Source: an uncultured Clostridia bacterium
GTDB lineage: Bacteria; Bacillota; Clostridia; TANB77; CAG-508
Assembly (NCBI GenBank): GCA_944386335.1
Contig: CALXAQ010000045.1
Span: 1-15,193 of the forward strand
Length of the DNA: 15,193 bases
Direction of reading: 5' to 3'
Part shown: piece by piece, positions 1-5,223 of the stretch
How the letters are laid out: every line of letters begins with the position of its first letter
How positions within the stretch are numbered: the first letter of the stretch is position 1
Notes under the pieces: model-generated
Told to the model about the DNA's origin: nothing
Seen by the model: only the letters and a program-made list of their open reading frames with translations
Database searches by the model: none
Position numbers and translations under genes: made by a program

Positions 1-274
1 CAAAATTCATACATATTACTTCTTGATTGATATATTTGCTAGCTAACTTACACATTTCTATTGAACCATCTATTGCTTTAACTTTATATCCCTTTTCTAT
101 AAAATATTTACTATCTCTTCCTGAACCACATCCAAAATCTAAAATATATGCATTAGAAGGTAACTGCTGTAAAAATTTATCATAATTCTCTTGCATATTT
201 CCTTCTAATGTTTGCTCACAATATATCTTTGCATTTTGGTTATAGTATTCTAAAGTATTGTATTTTTCTTCCAT
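1..274 (-). CDS. SAM-dependent class I methyltransferase, N-terminal part (runs off window)
   Basis: The 91 visible residues contain ILDFGCGSGRD at residues 44-54. This is the glycine-rich motif I of class I (Rossmann-fold) methyltransferases, which holds S-adenosylmethionine. It is followed by a beta strand ending in the acidic residue of motif II (VKAIDGS, about 65-71). The preceding helix (NTLEYYNQNAKIYCEQTL) resembles the usual N-terminal region of small Methyltransf_11/25-type enzymes. I chose the ATG at 274 because GAGGG lies about 8 nt before it; an in-frame ATG at 286 lacks such a site. The C-terminal half and the substrate-determining part are outside the window, so the substrate is unknown. 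The gene follows the tRNA operon terminator on the same strand, and I found no convincing promoter of its own. The family call is secure; any specific role is not. Confidence 0.85.
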   Translation of the reverse strand, partial: MEEKYNTLEYYNQNAKIYCEQTLEGNMQENYDKFLQQLPSNAYILDFGCGSGRDSKYFIEKGYKVKAIDGSIEMCKLASKYINQEVICMNF

Positions 275-360
275 ATTTTCCCTCATACTACTAAAAAATC
301 ACTGCAATTTTATTGCAATACTTATAGTTTTCTATAATAATCTATGAAATTCTGTATTAA

Positions 361-398
361 ATATAAAAATAAAACACTGTTTTCAAAGACAGCATTTT
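361..398 (-). terminator. Intrinsic terminator of the tRNA operon
   Basis: Read on the minus strand, AAAATGCTGT and ACAGTGTTTT pair across an 8-nt loop (positions 371-398). Two G.U wobbles form only in the minus-strand RNA, which fits that direction. The stem runs into TTTTATTTTTATAT. It lies about 65 nt downstream of the last tRNA of the operon. Confidence 0.75.
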
Positions 399-463
399 CA
401 GTAAAATTGGTTATCTGTGATGTTATATAACACTCTATCATAACCGTCTAAACTTATTCAAAT

Positions 464-537
464 TGGAGGCGCCACCCGGATTTGAACCGGGGATCAGAGT
501 TTTGCAGACTCGTGCCTTACCACTTGGCTATAGCGCC
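464..537 (-). tRNA. tRNA-Cys (anticodon GCA)
   Basis: The minus strand folds as a 74-nt cloverleaf with encoded CCA. The acceptor stem GGCGCTA pairs with TGGCGCC, the anticodon loop CTGCAAA gives GCA, and the T arm is CCGGTTCAAATCCGG. The discriminator base is U, as expected for tRNA-Cys. It is the last gene of the three-tRNA operon, 12 nt after tRNA-Gly(CCC). Confidence 0.95.
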
Positions 538-549
538 GTTTTTCCTAGT

Positions 550-623
550 TGGAGCGGAAGATGAGAATCGAACTCACACTTCAACCTTGGGAAGGTTATG
601 TTCTACCACTAAACTACTCCCGC
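550..623 (-). tRNA. tRNA-Gly (anticodon CCC)
   Basis: A 74-nt cloverleaf with encoded CCA. The acceptor GCGGGAG pairs with CTTCCGC (one G.U), the anticodon arm is TAACC-TTCCCAA-GGTTG giving anticodon CCC, and the T arm contains GTTCGATTC. It reads GGG codons, which are rare in this AT-rich sequence. It is the middle gene of the tRNA operon. Confidence 0.93.
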
Positions 624-642
624 AAGCATACATTAAAATAAA

Positions 643-718
643 TGGAGCGGAAAACGGGGCTCAAACCCGCGACCTCTGCCTTGGCAAGGCAGCGCTCTAT
701 CAACTGAGCTATTTCCGC
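643..718 (-). tRNA. tRNA-Gly (anticodon GCC)
   Basis: A 76-nt cloverleaf with encoded CCA. The 5' end is GCGGAAATAGCTCAG, the anticodon arm is CTGCC-TTGCCAA-GGCAG giving anticodon GCC, and the T loop is GTTTGAGCC. It is the first gene of the operon, about 50 nt downstream of the predicted transcription start. Confidence 0.95.
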
Positions 719-749
719 ATTTCTATCTTTTTGTTTTATCTATTTCACG

Positions 750-773
750 ATTGCTTTTTCTCCAAAAAGCAAT
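750..773 (-). repeat. Perfect 10-bp inverted repeat in the tRNA operon leader
   Basis: ATTGCTTTTT (750-759) and AAAAAGCAAT (764-773) are perfect inverted copies around a 4-nt loop. The predicted start of the tRNA transcript (about 771) falls on the outer edge of the repeat, so the primary transcript would begin with this hairpin. No U-run follows on either strand, so it is not a standard terminator. It could be a leader stem or an operator; no function is shown. Confidence 0.6.
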
Positions 774-777
774 TATT

Positions 778-806
778 ATAATAACAAAGTTTGATAGAAA
801 AGTCAA
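778..806 (-). promoter_or_regulatory. Sigma-A type promoter of the tRNA operon
   Basis: On the minus strand TTGACT (801-806) and TATTAT (778-783) are separated by exactly 17 nt. An overlapping TATAAT lies 3 nt further downstream. The promoter sits between the dacF stop and tRNA-Gly(GCC), so the tRNAs need not depend on dacF transcription. Confidence 0.8.
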
Positions 807-821
807 GGTTTTCTCTAAATT

Positions 822-2060
822 TTATGGTAAAACTGCTAAAAATTCTTGTATATATTCCCATACTCCTTTTCTTTCTACTCCATATTTTAACTGTATGTCT
901 ATTTGATCTATTATTTGTTCTTTATATTTCACAATAATATTTCCTATTTTCCTATTTTCTTGCATTGGTGCTTCATATTGATAAATACAATGAAACTGTA
1001 TTTCTACTTGATTTTCTTCCCCTTTTATAATGGTAATTTTCTCTTTTTTAAATTTCTCTAACTGTAATTCTATTGGTTTATTTTTGGCTTTATATATGTA
1101 TATGCGATTTTGATTAATTTGTTTCCATTTTTCAAATTCTTTTTCTATTTTTGTTTTTAAGTTTATTGTTTCAAAATTTTTAAAAGCATATTCTATTAGT
1201 TTGATACTATCTTGTGTTCTTTGTTGTTTTGTGTCCGCTCCTAATACCACCACAATTATTTGTTTTCCATTACGTGTAGTAGAAGTAACAAGACATCTGC
1301 CTGCATTACCTGTAAAACCTGTTTTTACTCCATCTACTCCTGTCAAATTTCCTAATAATTCATTTGTATTATATATTAATCTACTTACTCCATTAACCAA
1401 AATAGTTGCTGTTTTACTATTTACAATTTTCTTAAATGTTTCGTTTTGCAAAGCATAATCTGTTAATATAGCTAGTTCATATGCTGTTGTATAATGATTT
1501 TCATTATCTAGTCCATGTGGTGTTACAAAATGTGTATTTTCCAAATTTAGTTCTTTTGCTTTTTTATTCATTAAATCAGCAAAACCTTCTATATTTCCTC
1601 CCACATACTCTGCTAAAGCTACCGCTGCATCATTTCCTGAGCGTAATAAAAGTCCATACAACAAATGAAGTACTGTAATTTTATCCCCTGTATTAATATG
1701 CAATACAGATCCACCTGTATTTGCTGCCTTTTTAGAAACAGTTACTATATCAGACAATTGTGTCTTTTCTAGCACTACAATAGCCGTCATTATTTTAGTA
1801 GTAGAAGCCATCGCTCTTTTTTCTTTCTCTTTTTTCCCCCACAAAATTTGCTTTGTTTCTCTATCATAAATAACTGCTGCTCTACTATGGATAACTGGTT
1901 CCTCTACTACTTCTCCAACTGTTTCTACTACAATTTGTTGAATTTGATTTTCTTTCCATTCTTCTTCATCTACATCATCTGCATAAGTTTCTGTAGTTTG
2001 TAAAAATATTACCACAATGATTAATAACATACACAATATATACTGGATTTTATGCATCAT
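822..2060 (-). CDS. dacF: D-alanyl-D-alanine carboxypeptidase (PBP5/DacF type)
   Basis: This is a penicillin-binding protein that trims the terminal D-alanine from peptidoglycan stem peptides outside the membrane. A signal peptide covers about residues 1-28 (hydrophobic YILCMLLIIVVIFL, then TYA). All three active-site motifs of the family are intact: STTK with nucleophile Ser86, SGN at 141-143, and KTG at 246-248. The length (412 aa) is normal, and a beta-rich PBP5_C-like region follows the catalytic domain and ends in a short amphipathic tail (VWEYIQEFLAVL). I chose the ATG at 2060 because AAAGGTGA lies just upstream; a GTG at 2069 falls inside that site, and a second ATG follows at 2057. 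The start lies in a long hairpin described separately. DacF is one of several sporulation or vegetative paralogues in Firmicutes, so the exact symbol is less certain than the family. Confidence 0.93.
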   Translation of the reverse strand: MMHKIQYILCMLLIIVVIFLQTTETYADDVDEEEWKENQIQQIVVETVGEVVEEPVIHSRAAVIYDRETKQILWGKKEKEKRAMASTTKIMTAIVVLEKTQLSDIVTVSKKAANTGGSVLHINTGDKITVLHLLYGLLLRSGNDAAVALAEYVGGNIEGFADLMNKKAKELNLENTHFVTPHGLDNENHYTTAYELAILTDYALQNETFKKIVNSKTATILVNGVSRLIYNTNELLGNLTGVDGVKTGFTGNAGRCLVTSTTRNGKQIIVVVLGADTKQQRTQDSIKLIEYAFKNFETINLKTKIEKEFEKWKQINQNRIYIYKAKNKPIELQLEKFKKEKITIIKGEENQVEIQFHCIYQYEAPMQENRKIGNIIVKYKEQIIDQIDIQLKYGVERKGVWEYIQEFLAVLP

Positions 2061-2105
2061 AAAAATCACCTTTTATATTATATGGTAAAAGATGATTTTT
2101 ATGAT
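2056..2105 (-). promoter_or_regulatory. 20-bp hairpin enclosing the dacF ribosome binding site and start codon
   Basis: ATCATAAAAATCACCTTTTA (2056-2075) and TAAAAGATGATTTTTATGAT (2086-2105) pair over 20 positions around a 10-nt loop. In minus-strand RNA, the dacF sense strand, 19 pairs are Watson-Crick and one is G.U. In plus-strand RNA that position is a C/A mismatch, so the structure favours the dacF transcript. The 3' arm carries the AAAGGTGA site and the ATG at 2060. No U-run follows, so it does not look like an intrinsic terminator of the upstream gene. A translational control element is inferred; a DNA-level operator is the alternative. Confidence 0.65.
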
Positions 2106-2111
2106 AAAAAT

Positions 2112-3677
2112 TTAGAATCTGTTTTCTCTTTGGTGTCCCATTTCTTCTTCTAATTCTTCTGTTACCATTTCTATTATTTCCTTTGTTTCTTTTTGAGGAT
2201 TTTCTTTTCTCTTTTCCGCAAAAATTTCCTTTGCTTTCTCTACATTAGGCTCTCCTTGTTTATAATATCCCCATTTTATAGCTAAAGATTCATAATTTAC
2301 TTTATCATGTACATGAGATTTTGTATCTCTTTCCCCATCAATATCTTTTGTTTGCATTTTGCTTTCTCTGATTAGATTTCCTGATTTATCTTGATGTTTT
2401 TTTGCTTCCTGATAACTTTCTTCCACACTTCTATATCCATCACCATATTCTTCCGCTAAATCTCTCTCCTCTTTTTTCAATTCCCATATATTATCCGTTT
2501 CTAATTCTCGATCTAAACTTTTATTCCCTTCTATTCCTTTTCCTCCTATTGTTTTTCTTGGAGAATGATATACTTTTATCTCGCCATATTTTCCATTTTT
2601 TATAGCCAAACTTCCTTCTCCTAGTCGAAACCTCGATAATACATCATCTTTTTGTACACTACCATCTTGTTTTACTTGATAATTCATTTCTCTTGGATTA
2701 TTACCTTCTGCATGATCCTGTTCTAAGTCTAAAGGTACTACAGTACCATCTGTTGCTATAGCTACCATAGAGTACCTTGTAGTGTTAACCTTTGATTTTT
2801 CTCCTTTTTGATTTATTAAATTATCCCTTTCATCTGACTCTATAATACCTATTTTTTCAAAGTACTTTCCTTTTATTTTTGGTAATTTCCCCATATCTTT
2901 TAGCAACTTCTCTAAGGTTCTCATATCCGTAACTTTATTATCTACATCCATTTCCTGTTTTATATTAACATTTTTAAGATTACTATATTGCTTCTTTATC
3001 ACTAAAGGTGTTTGTTGTACTGGATTTATTTTATCCTTTTCTTTTTTCTCCTTTATTTCTTCTCTCAAATTTATTGTAGCAATTTTTGTAATTTCTCTTC
3101 CTCTTCCTAGTTGCAAAGCTTTTTCTATTAAATGTTTTTGCTCTTCTTGTTCCTGTTTTAACGAAATCTCCTTCTTATTTAAATCAATAGATTGTACAAT
3201 ATCTTTTATTTGTTTAGCTAGTTCATTTTCTATACTATTTTCTTTAAACACAATAGGATTCTCTCTTAACTTTTTCATAAAAGTTCCTATTTCTTTTGTT
3301 CCAAGATAATATTTACCTATCTCTCCCTCATCTACAAAATATAATCCTTCTATCCTACCACCTATTTTTAATCGCTCTATCAAATAGATATCTTTTATTT
3401 TATGAAATTCATTTCTATCTTTTAGCTGTTTTGCTATTCTCTTTAAATCATTTATAAATTTACGATTATTTAATAAACTACCTATTAATTTATTTTGTTT
3501 TATTTCCATGATAAGACATTTTTCTATTTGTTCTAATAGTTCTTCTGGTAGAAAATCCTTTGTATCCTCCATATATACTATCTGTTTATCTTCTATAATT
3601 TGTGCTATGTACCATTTGTTTTCTTGTCTTAATATTTTTACTTTATATACTTTTCCTACATAATTCTCTAAGTTCAT
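2112..3677 (-). CDS. Highly charged soluble protein of unknown function
   Basis: I do not recognise this 521-residue protein. It has no signal peptide and no membrane segment, and is rich in Lys and Glu. Residues 1-100 look compact (YVGKVYKVKILRQENKWYI, then a helical region). About 160-215 are helical and charged and could form a coiled coil. From about 305 there is a polar region with a possible beta strand (MVAIATDGTVVPLDL) and GEGSLAIKNGKYGEIKVYH. The C-terminal 50 residues are helical and acidic. There are no cysteines after about residue 55 and no enzyme motif I can name. I chose the ATG at 3677 (AGAGGTGG just before it); an in-frame upstream extension would run through the preceding terminator. 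It follows the T4SS operon across that terminator and precedes dacF by about 50 nt, so it may be an accessory, regulatory or cargo protein of the secretion locus, or unrelated to it. Confidence 0.85.
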   Translation of the reverse strand: MNLENYVGKVYKVKILRQENKWYIAQIIEDKQIVYMEDTKDFLPEELLEQIEKCLIMEIKQNKLIGSLLNNRKFINDLKRIAKQLKDRNEFHKIKDIYLIERLKIGGRIEGLYFVDEGEIGKYYLGTKEIGTFMKKLRENPIVFKENSIENELAKQIKDIVQSIDLNKKEISLKQEQEEQKHLIEKALQLGRGREITKIATINLREEIKEKKEKDKINPVQQTPLVIKKQYSNLKNVNIKQEMDVDNKVTDMRTLEKLLKDMGKLPKIKGKYFEKIGIIESDERDNLINQKGEKSKVNTTRYSMVAIATDGTVVPLDLEQDHAEGNNPREMNYQVKQDGSVQKDDVLSRFRLGEGSLAIKNGKYGEIKVYHSPRKTIGGKGIEGNKSLDRELETDNIWELKKEERDLAEEYGDGYRSVEESYQEAKKHQDKSGNLIRESKMQTKDIDGERDTKSHVHDKVNYESLAIKWGYYKQGEPNVEKAKEIFAEKRKENPQKETKEIIEMVTEELEEEMGHQRENRF

Positions 3678-3680
3678 ATG

Positions 3681-3688
3681 CCACCTCT
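3681..3688 (-). promoter_or_regulatory. Ribosome binding site that fixes the start of the 521-residue gene
   Basis: AGAGGTGG on the minus strand lies 3 nt before the ATG at 3677, with the AGAGG core at normal distance. The longer in-frame extension to 3737 would overlap the terminator hairpin and has no comparable site. Confidence 0.7.
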
Positions 3689-3696
3689 TCTTTTTT

Positions 3697-3726
3697 ATCA
3701 TAACATATAATTTATTCAAAAGTAAA
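3697..3726 (-). promoter_or_regulatory. Possible promoter for the 521-residue gene and dacF
   Basis: On the minus strand TTTACT (3721-3726) and TATGAT (3697-3702) are 18 nt apart, directly after the T4SS operon terminator. The predicted leader would be only about 13 nt long. The -35 is a weak match, but the preceding terminator makes a new start in this gap likely. Confidence 0.35.
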
Positions 3727-3765
3727 GAAAAACACATATAATCCTTTTTTGACTATATGTGCTTT
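3725..3765 (-). terminator. Intrinsic terminator at the end of the T4SS operon
   Basis: On the minus strand AAAGCACATATA (3754-3765) pairs with TATATGTGTTTT (3729-3740), with one G.U, around a 13-nt loop, and leads into TTTTTCTTT. It begins 6 nt after the stop of the last gene of the operon. It marks the boundary between the secretion operon and the 521-residue gene/dacF. Confidence 0.8.
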
Positions 3766-3770
3766 TTCTA

Positions 3771-4652
3771 TTATGATACTTCAAAAGACATAACAAAATC
3801 TGTTCCTTCTTGTAGTTGCATTATAATATTAAAATCTATTGTTTCTTGTACTTGTTTAGCTTTATCTGAAATAGTTAAGTTAAAGCTATACAAATCAGCA
3901 ACTGGTTCTGAATAGGAATTATAGGTTACATGATTATATCTAAATAATTTGCCTTTCATATACTCTTCAAATTGTTGCTGCGTAGGGAAATAGTTTTGTT
4001 TAAAACTTTCATCCAATACGCCATAAGCTGAAGCATAATCTTGCATATTTAGCATTTCGAAGAATTTGTTTATATTTAAAATTGCCTTGTCTCGTCCATT
4101 TACTTCTGCATATTTTTCTCCAAATACTTCATTTTCCAATATATAGTCATCTAATTGAACTGTATATTCCATTACTGCCGTTTCTTTAAAAATATATATG
4201 TTGCCATATTGGTCTTTGCAAGTATATTCTTTATAATCATCATAATCTCTTATAGAAATATTCTCTGGCACTGCTTGTTTTATGTATGATATATTATTTT
4301 GAATATATTCATTATATATTTCATATGTACTAAACCTTTTAGTTTGATATTCTTTCTCTAATAATTTATAAGCTTGTTCCAAATTATTTATCATTAATTG
4401 TTTATAATTTGTAAAATATTTTTCTGCCATTTGTTGATTTGTTACGTGAACATATTCTATACTATTATATTCTAAATTCTCTATCTCTTGTTTTAGTGGA
4501 CCTTGTATATATGATATGTCATTTTCTATATCATTTATATCAACTGTATTTTGATTGTTTCTTTGTATATGTAAAAAACATATAAGTGCAATCAGTACAG
4601 TAATAATTATTATGATTACTATAATTAAAAATTTTATATTTTGGTTTTTCAT
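3771..4652 (-). CDS. TcpC/VirB8-like membrane protein with two NTF2-like domains
   Basis: This 293-residue protein has one N-terminal membrane helix (about 7-28) with Lys before it, so the rest should lie outside the membrane. Two segments share a pattern: residues 85-118 (NNLEQAYKLLEKEY..TKRFSTYEIYNEYI) and 194-232 (NKFFEMLNMQDYASAYGVL..F.TQQQFEEYM). Each is followed by beta-rich sequence. I read them as two tandem NTF2-like domains (about 72-172 and 187-293). This is the architecture of TcpC of the clostridial conjugative plasmid pCW3, whose domains resemble VirB8 and scaffold the transfer channel. The second segment also resembles the 313-residue protein encoded upstream. AAAGGATGG precedes the ATG, and the gene is 11 nt after its upstream neighbour, last in the operon. 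The fold is inferred from pattern, not from a search. Confidence 0.75.
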   Translation of the reverse strand: MKNQNIKFLIIVIIIIITVLIALICFLHIQRNNQNTVDINDIENDISYIQGPLKQEIENLEYNSIEYVHVTNQQMAEKYFTNYKQLMINNLEQAYKLLEKEYQTKRFSTYEIYNEYIQNNISYIKQAVPENISIRDYDDYKEYTCKDQYGNIYIFKETAVMEYTVQLDDYILENEVFGEKYAEVNGRDKAILNINKFFEMLNMQDYASAYGVLDESFKQNYFPTQQQFEEYMKGKLFRYNHVTYNSYSEPVADLYSFNLTISDKAKQVQETIDFNIIMQLQEGTDFVMSFEVS

Positions 4653-4663
4653 ACTTCCATCCT

Positions 4664-5209
4664 TTAATTTTCTATTTTAACAATTTTTATTCCTTTTTGA
4701 CTTTCCATATATTCCACATCTATATAGTAGTTTGGTAAAACAGAAAAAGTCTCATTCGCATAATCCACCTTTACAATTATATAATATTCCTTGTTTTCTA
4801 TTAGTCCTGCTACAAAATATTCAGATATTGTTTCCGTATCATCATATACATACATTTTTTCTGCTATAAAGTCCCCTGTTTTCCAATCTTCTATTTCTTT
4901 TGTTATACTATCCTCTGTTATATTTTCTTTTTCTAAAAATTCTTCATCTAAACAACCGTATATTTTTTCAACATCTTTTTCTTTTAAATATTTCATATAT
5001 TTTTGAATACATTTTTCTATAATATAAAAATCATCCCTACTGGTTACTTTTTCTATCTTCTTTGTTCCGCCTATTTCTATGTTTTCTTCCATTGTTTTAG
5101 GTATTTCATTACTATTATACTCTTTTTCATTTTTTAATAGAATTAATGCTATTATTAATATTACTATTATGACAATAACAATTATTATTGTTTTTAACAA
5201 TTTATTCAA
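4664..5209 (-). CDS. Small membrane-anchored NTF2/VirB8-like protein
   Basis: A 181-residue protein with a membrane helix at about 6-25 (IIIVIVIIVILIIALILL), positive residues before it, and an extracytoplasmic domain of about 55-170. The region IQKYMKYLKEKDVEKIYGCL followed by alternating beta strands (YFVAGLIENKEYYIIVKVDY) matches the helix-then-sheet pattern of NTF2-like/VirB8 domains and the motif seen in the two other anchored proteins of this operon. It would be the shortest of the set. Translation starts at TTG at 5209, read as Met, after a perfect AGGAGG 7 nt upstream; no ATG in this frame fits better. The gene begins 14 nt after the glucosaminidase gene. The role as channel scaffold is inferred from context. 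Confidence 0.75.
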   Translation of the reverse strand: MNKLLKTIIIVIVIIVILIIALILLKNEKEYNSNEIPKTMEENIEIGGTKKIEKVTSRDDFYIIEKCIQKYMKYLKEKDVEKIYGCLDEEFLEKENITEDSITKEIEDWKTGDFIAEKMYVYDDTETISEYFVAGLIENKEYYIIVKVDYANETFSVLPNYYIDVEYMESQKGIKIVKIEN

Positions 5210-5216
5210 ATTAATT

Positions 5217-5222
5217 CCTCCT
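5217..5222 (-). promoter_or_regulatory. Ribosome binding site for a TTG start
   Basis: AGGAGG on the minus strand lies 7 nt before the TTG at 5209, immediately after the upstream TAA at 5224-5226. It decides a non-ATG start for the 181-residue protein. Confidence 0.8.
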
Positions 5223-5223
5223 A

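Noticed and set aside
303..317. Inverted repeat TGCAAT-ttt-ATTGCA upstream of the methyltransferase
   Set aside because: Only 6 bp with a 3-nt loop and no U-run; in AT-rich sequence this is likely by chance, and no promoter could be placed beside it with confidence.
464..718. Integration site (att) of a mobile element at the tRNA genes
   Set aside because: No second copy of a tRNA 3' end and no integrase is visible; similarity between the two tRNA-Gly 3' ends is expected from shared function.
482..781. 99-codon open frame on the plus strand
   Set aside because: It runs antisense through three well-formed tRNA genes and their promoter; it has no ribosome binding site and no family resemblance.
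2061..2069. GTG start for dacF at 2069
   Set aside because: The GTG is part of the ribosome binding site AAAGGTGA that serves the ATG at 2060.
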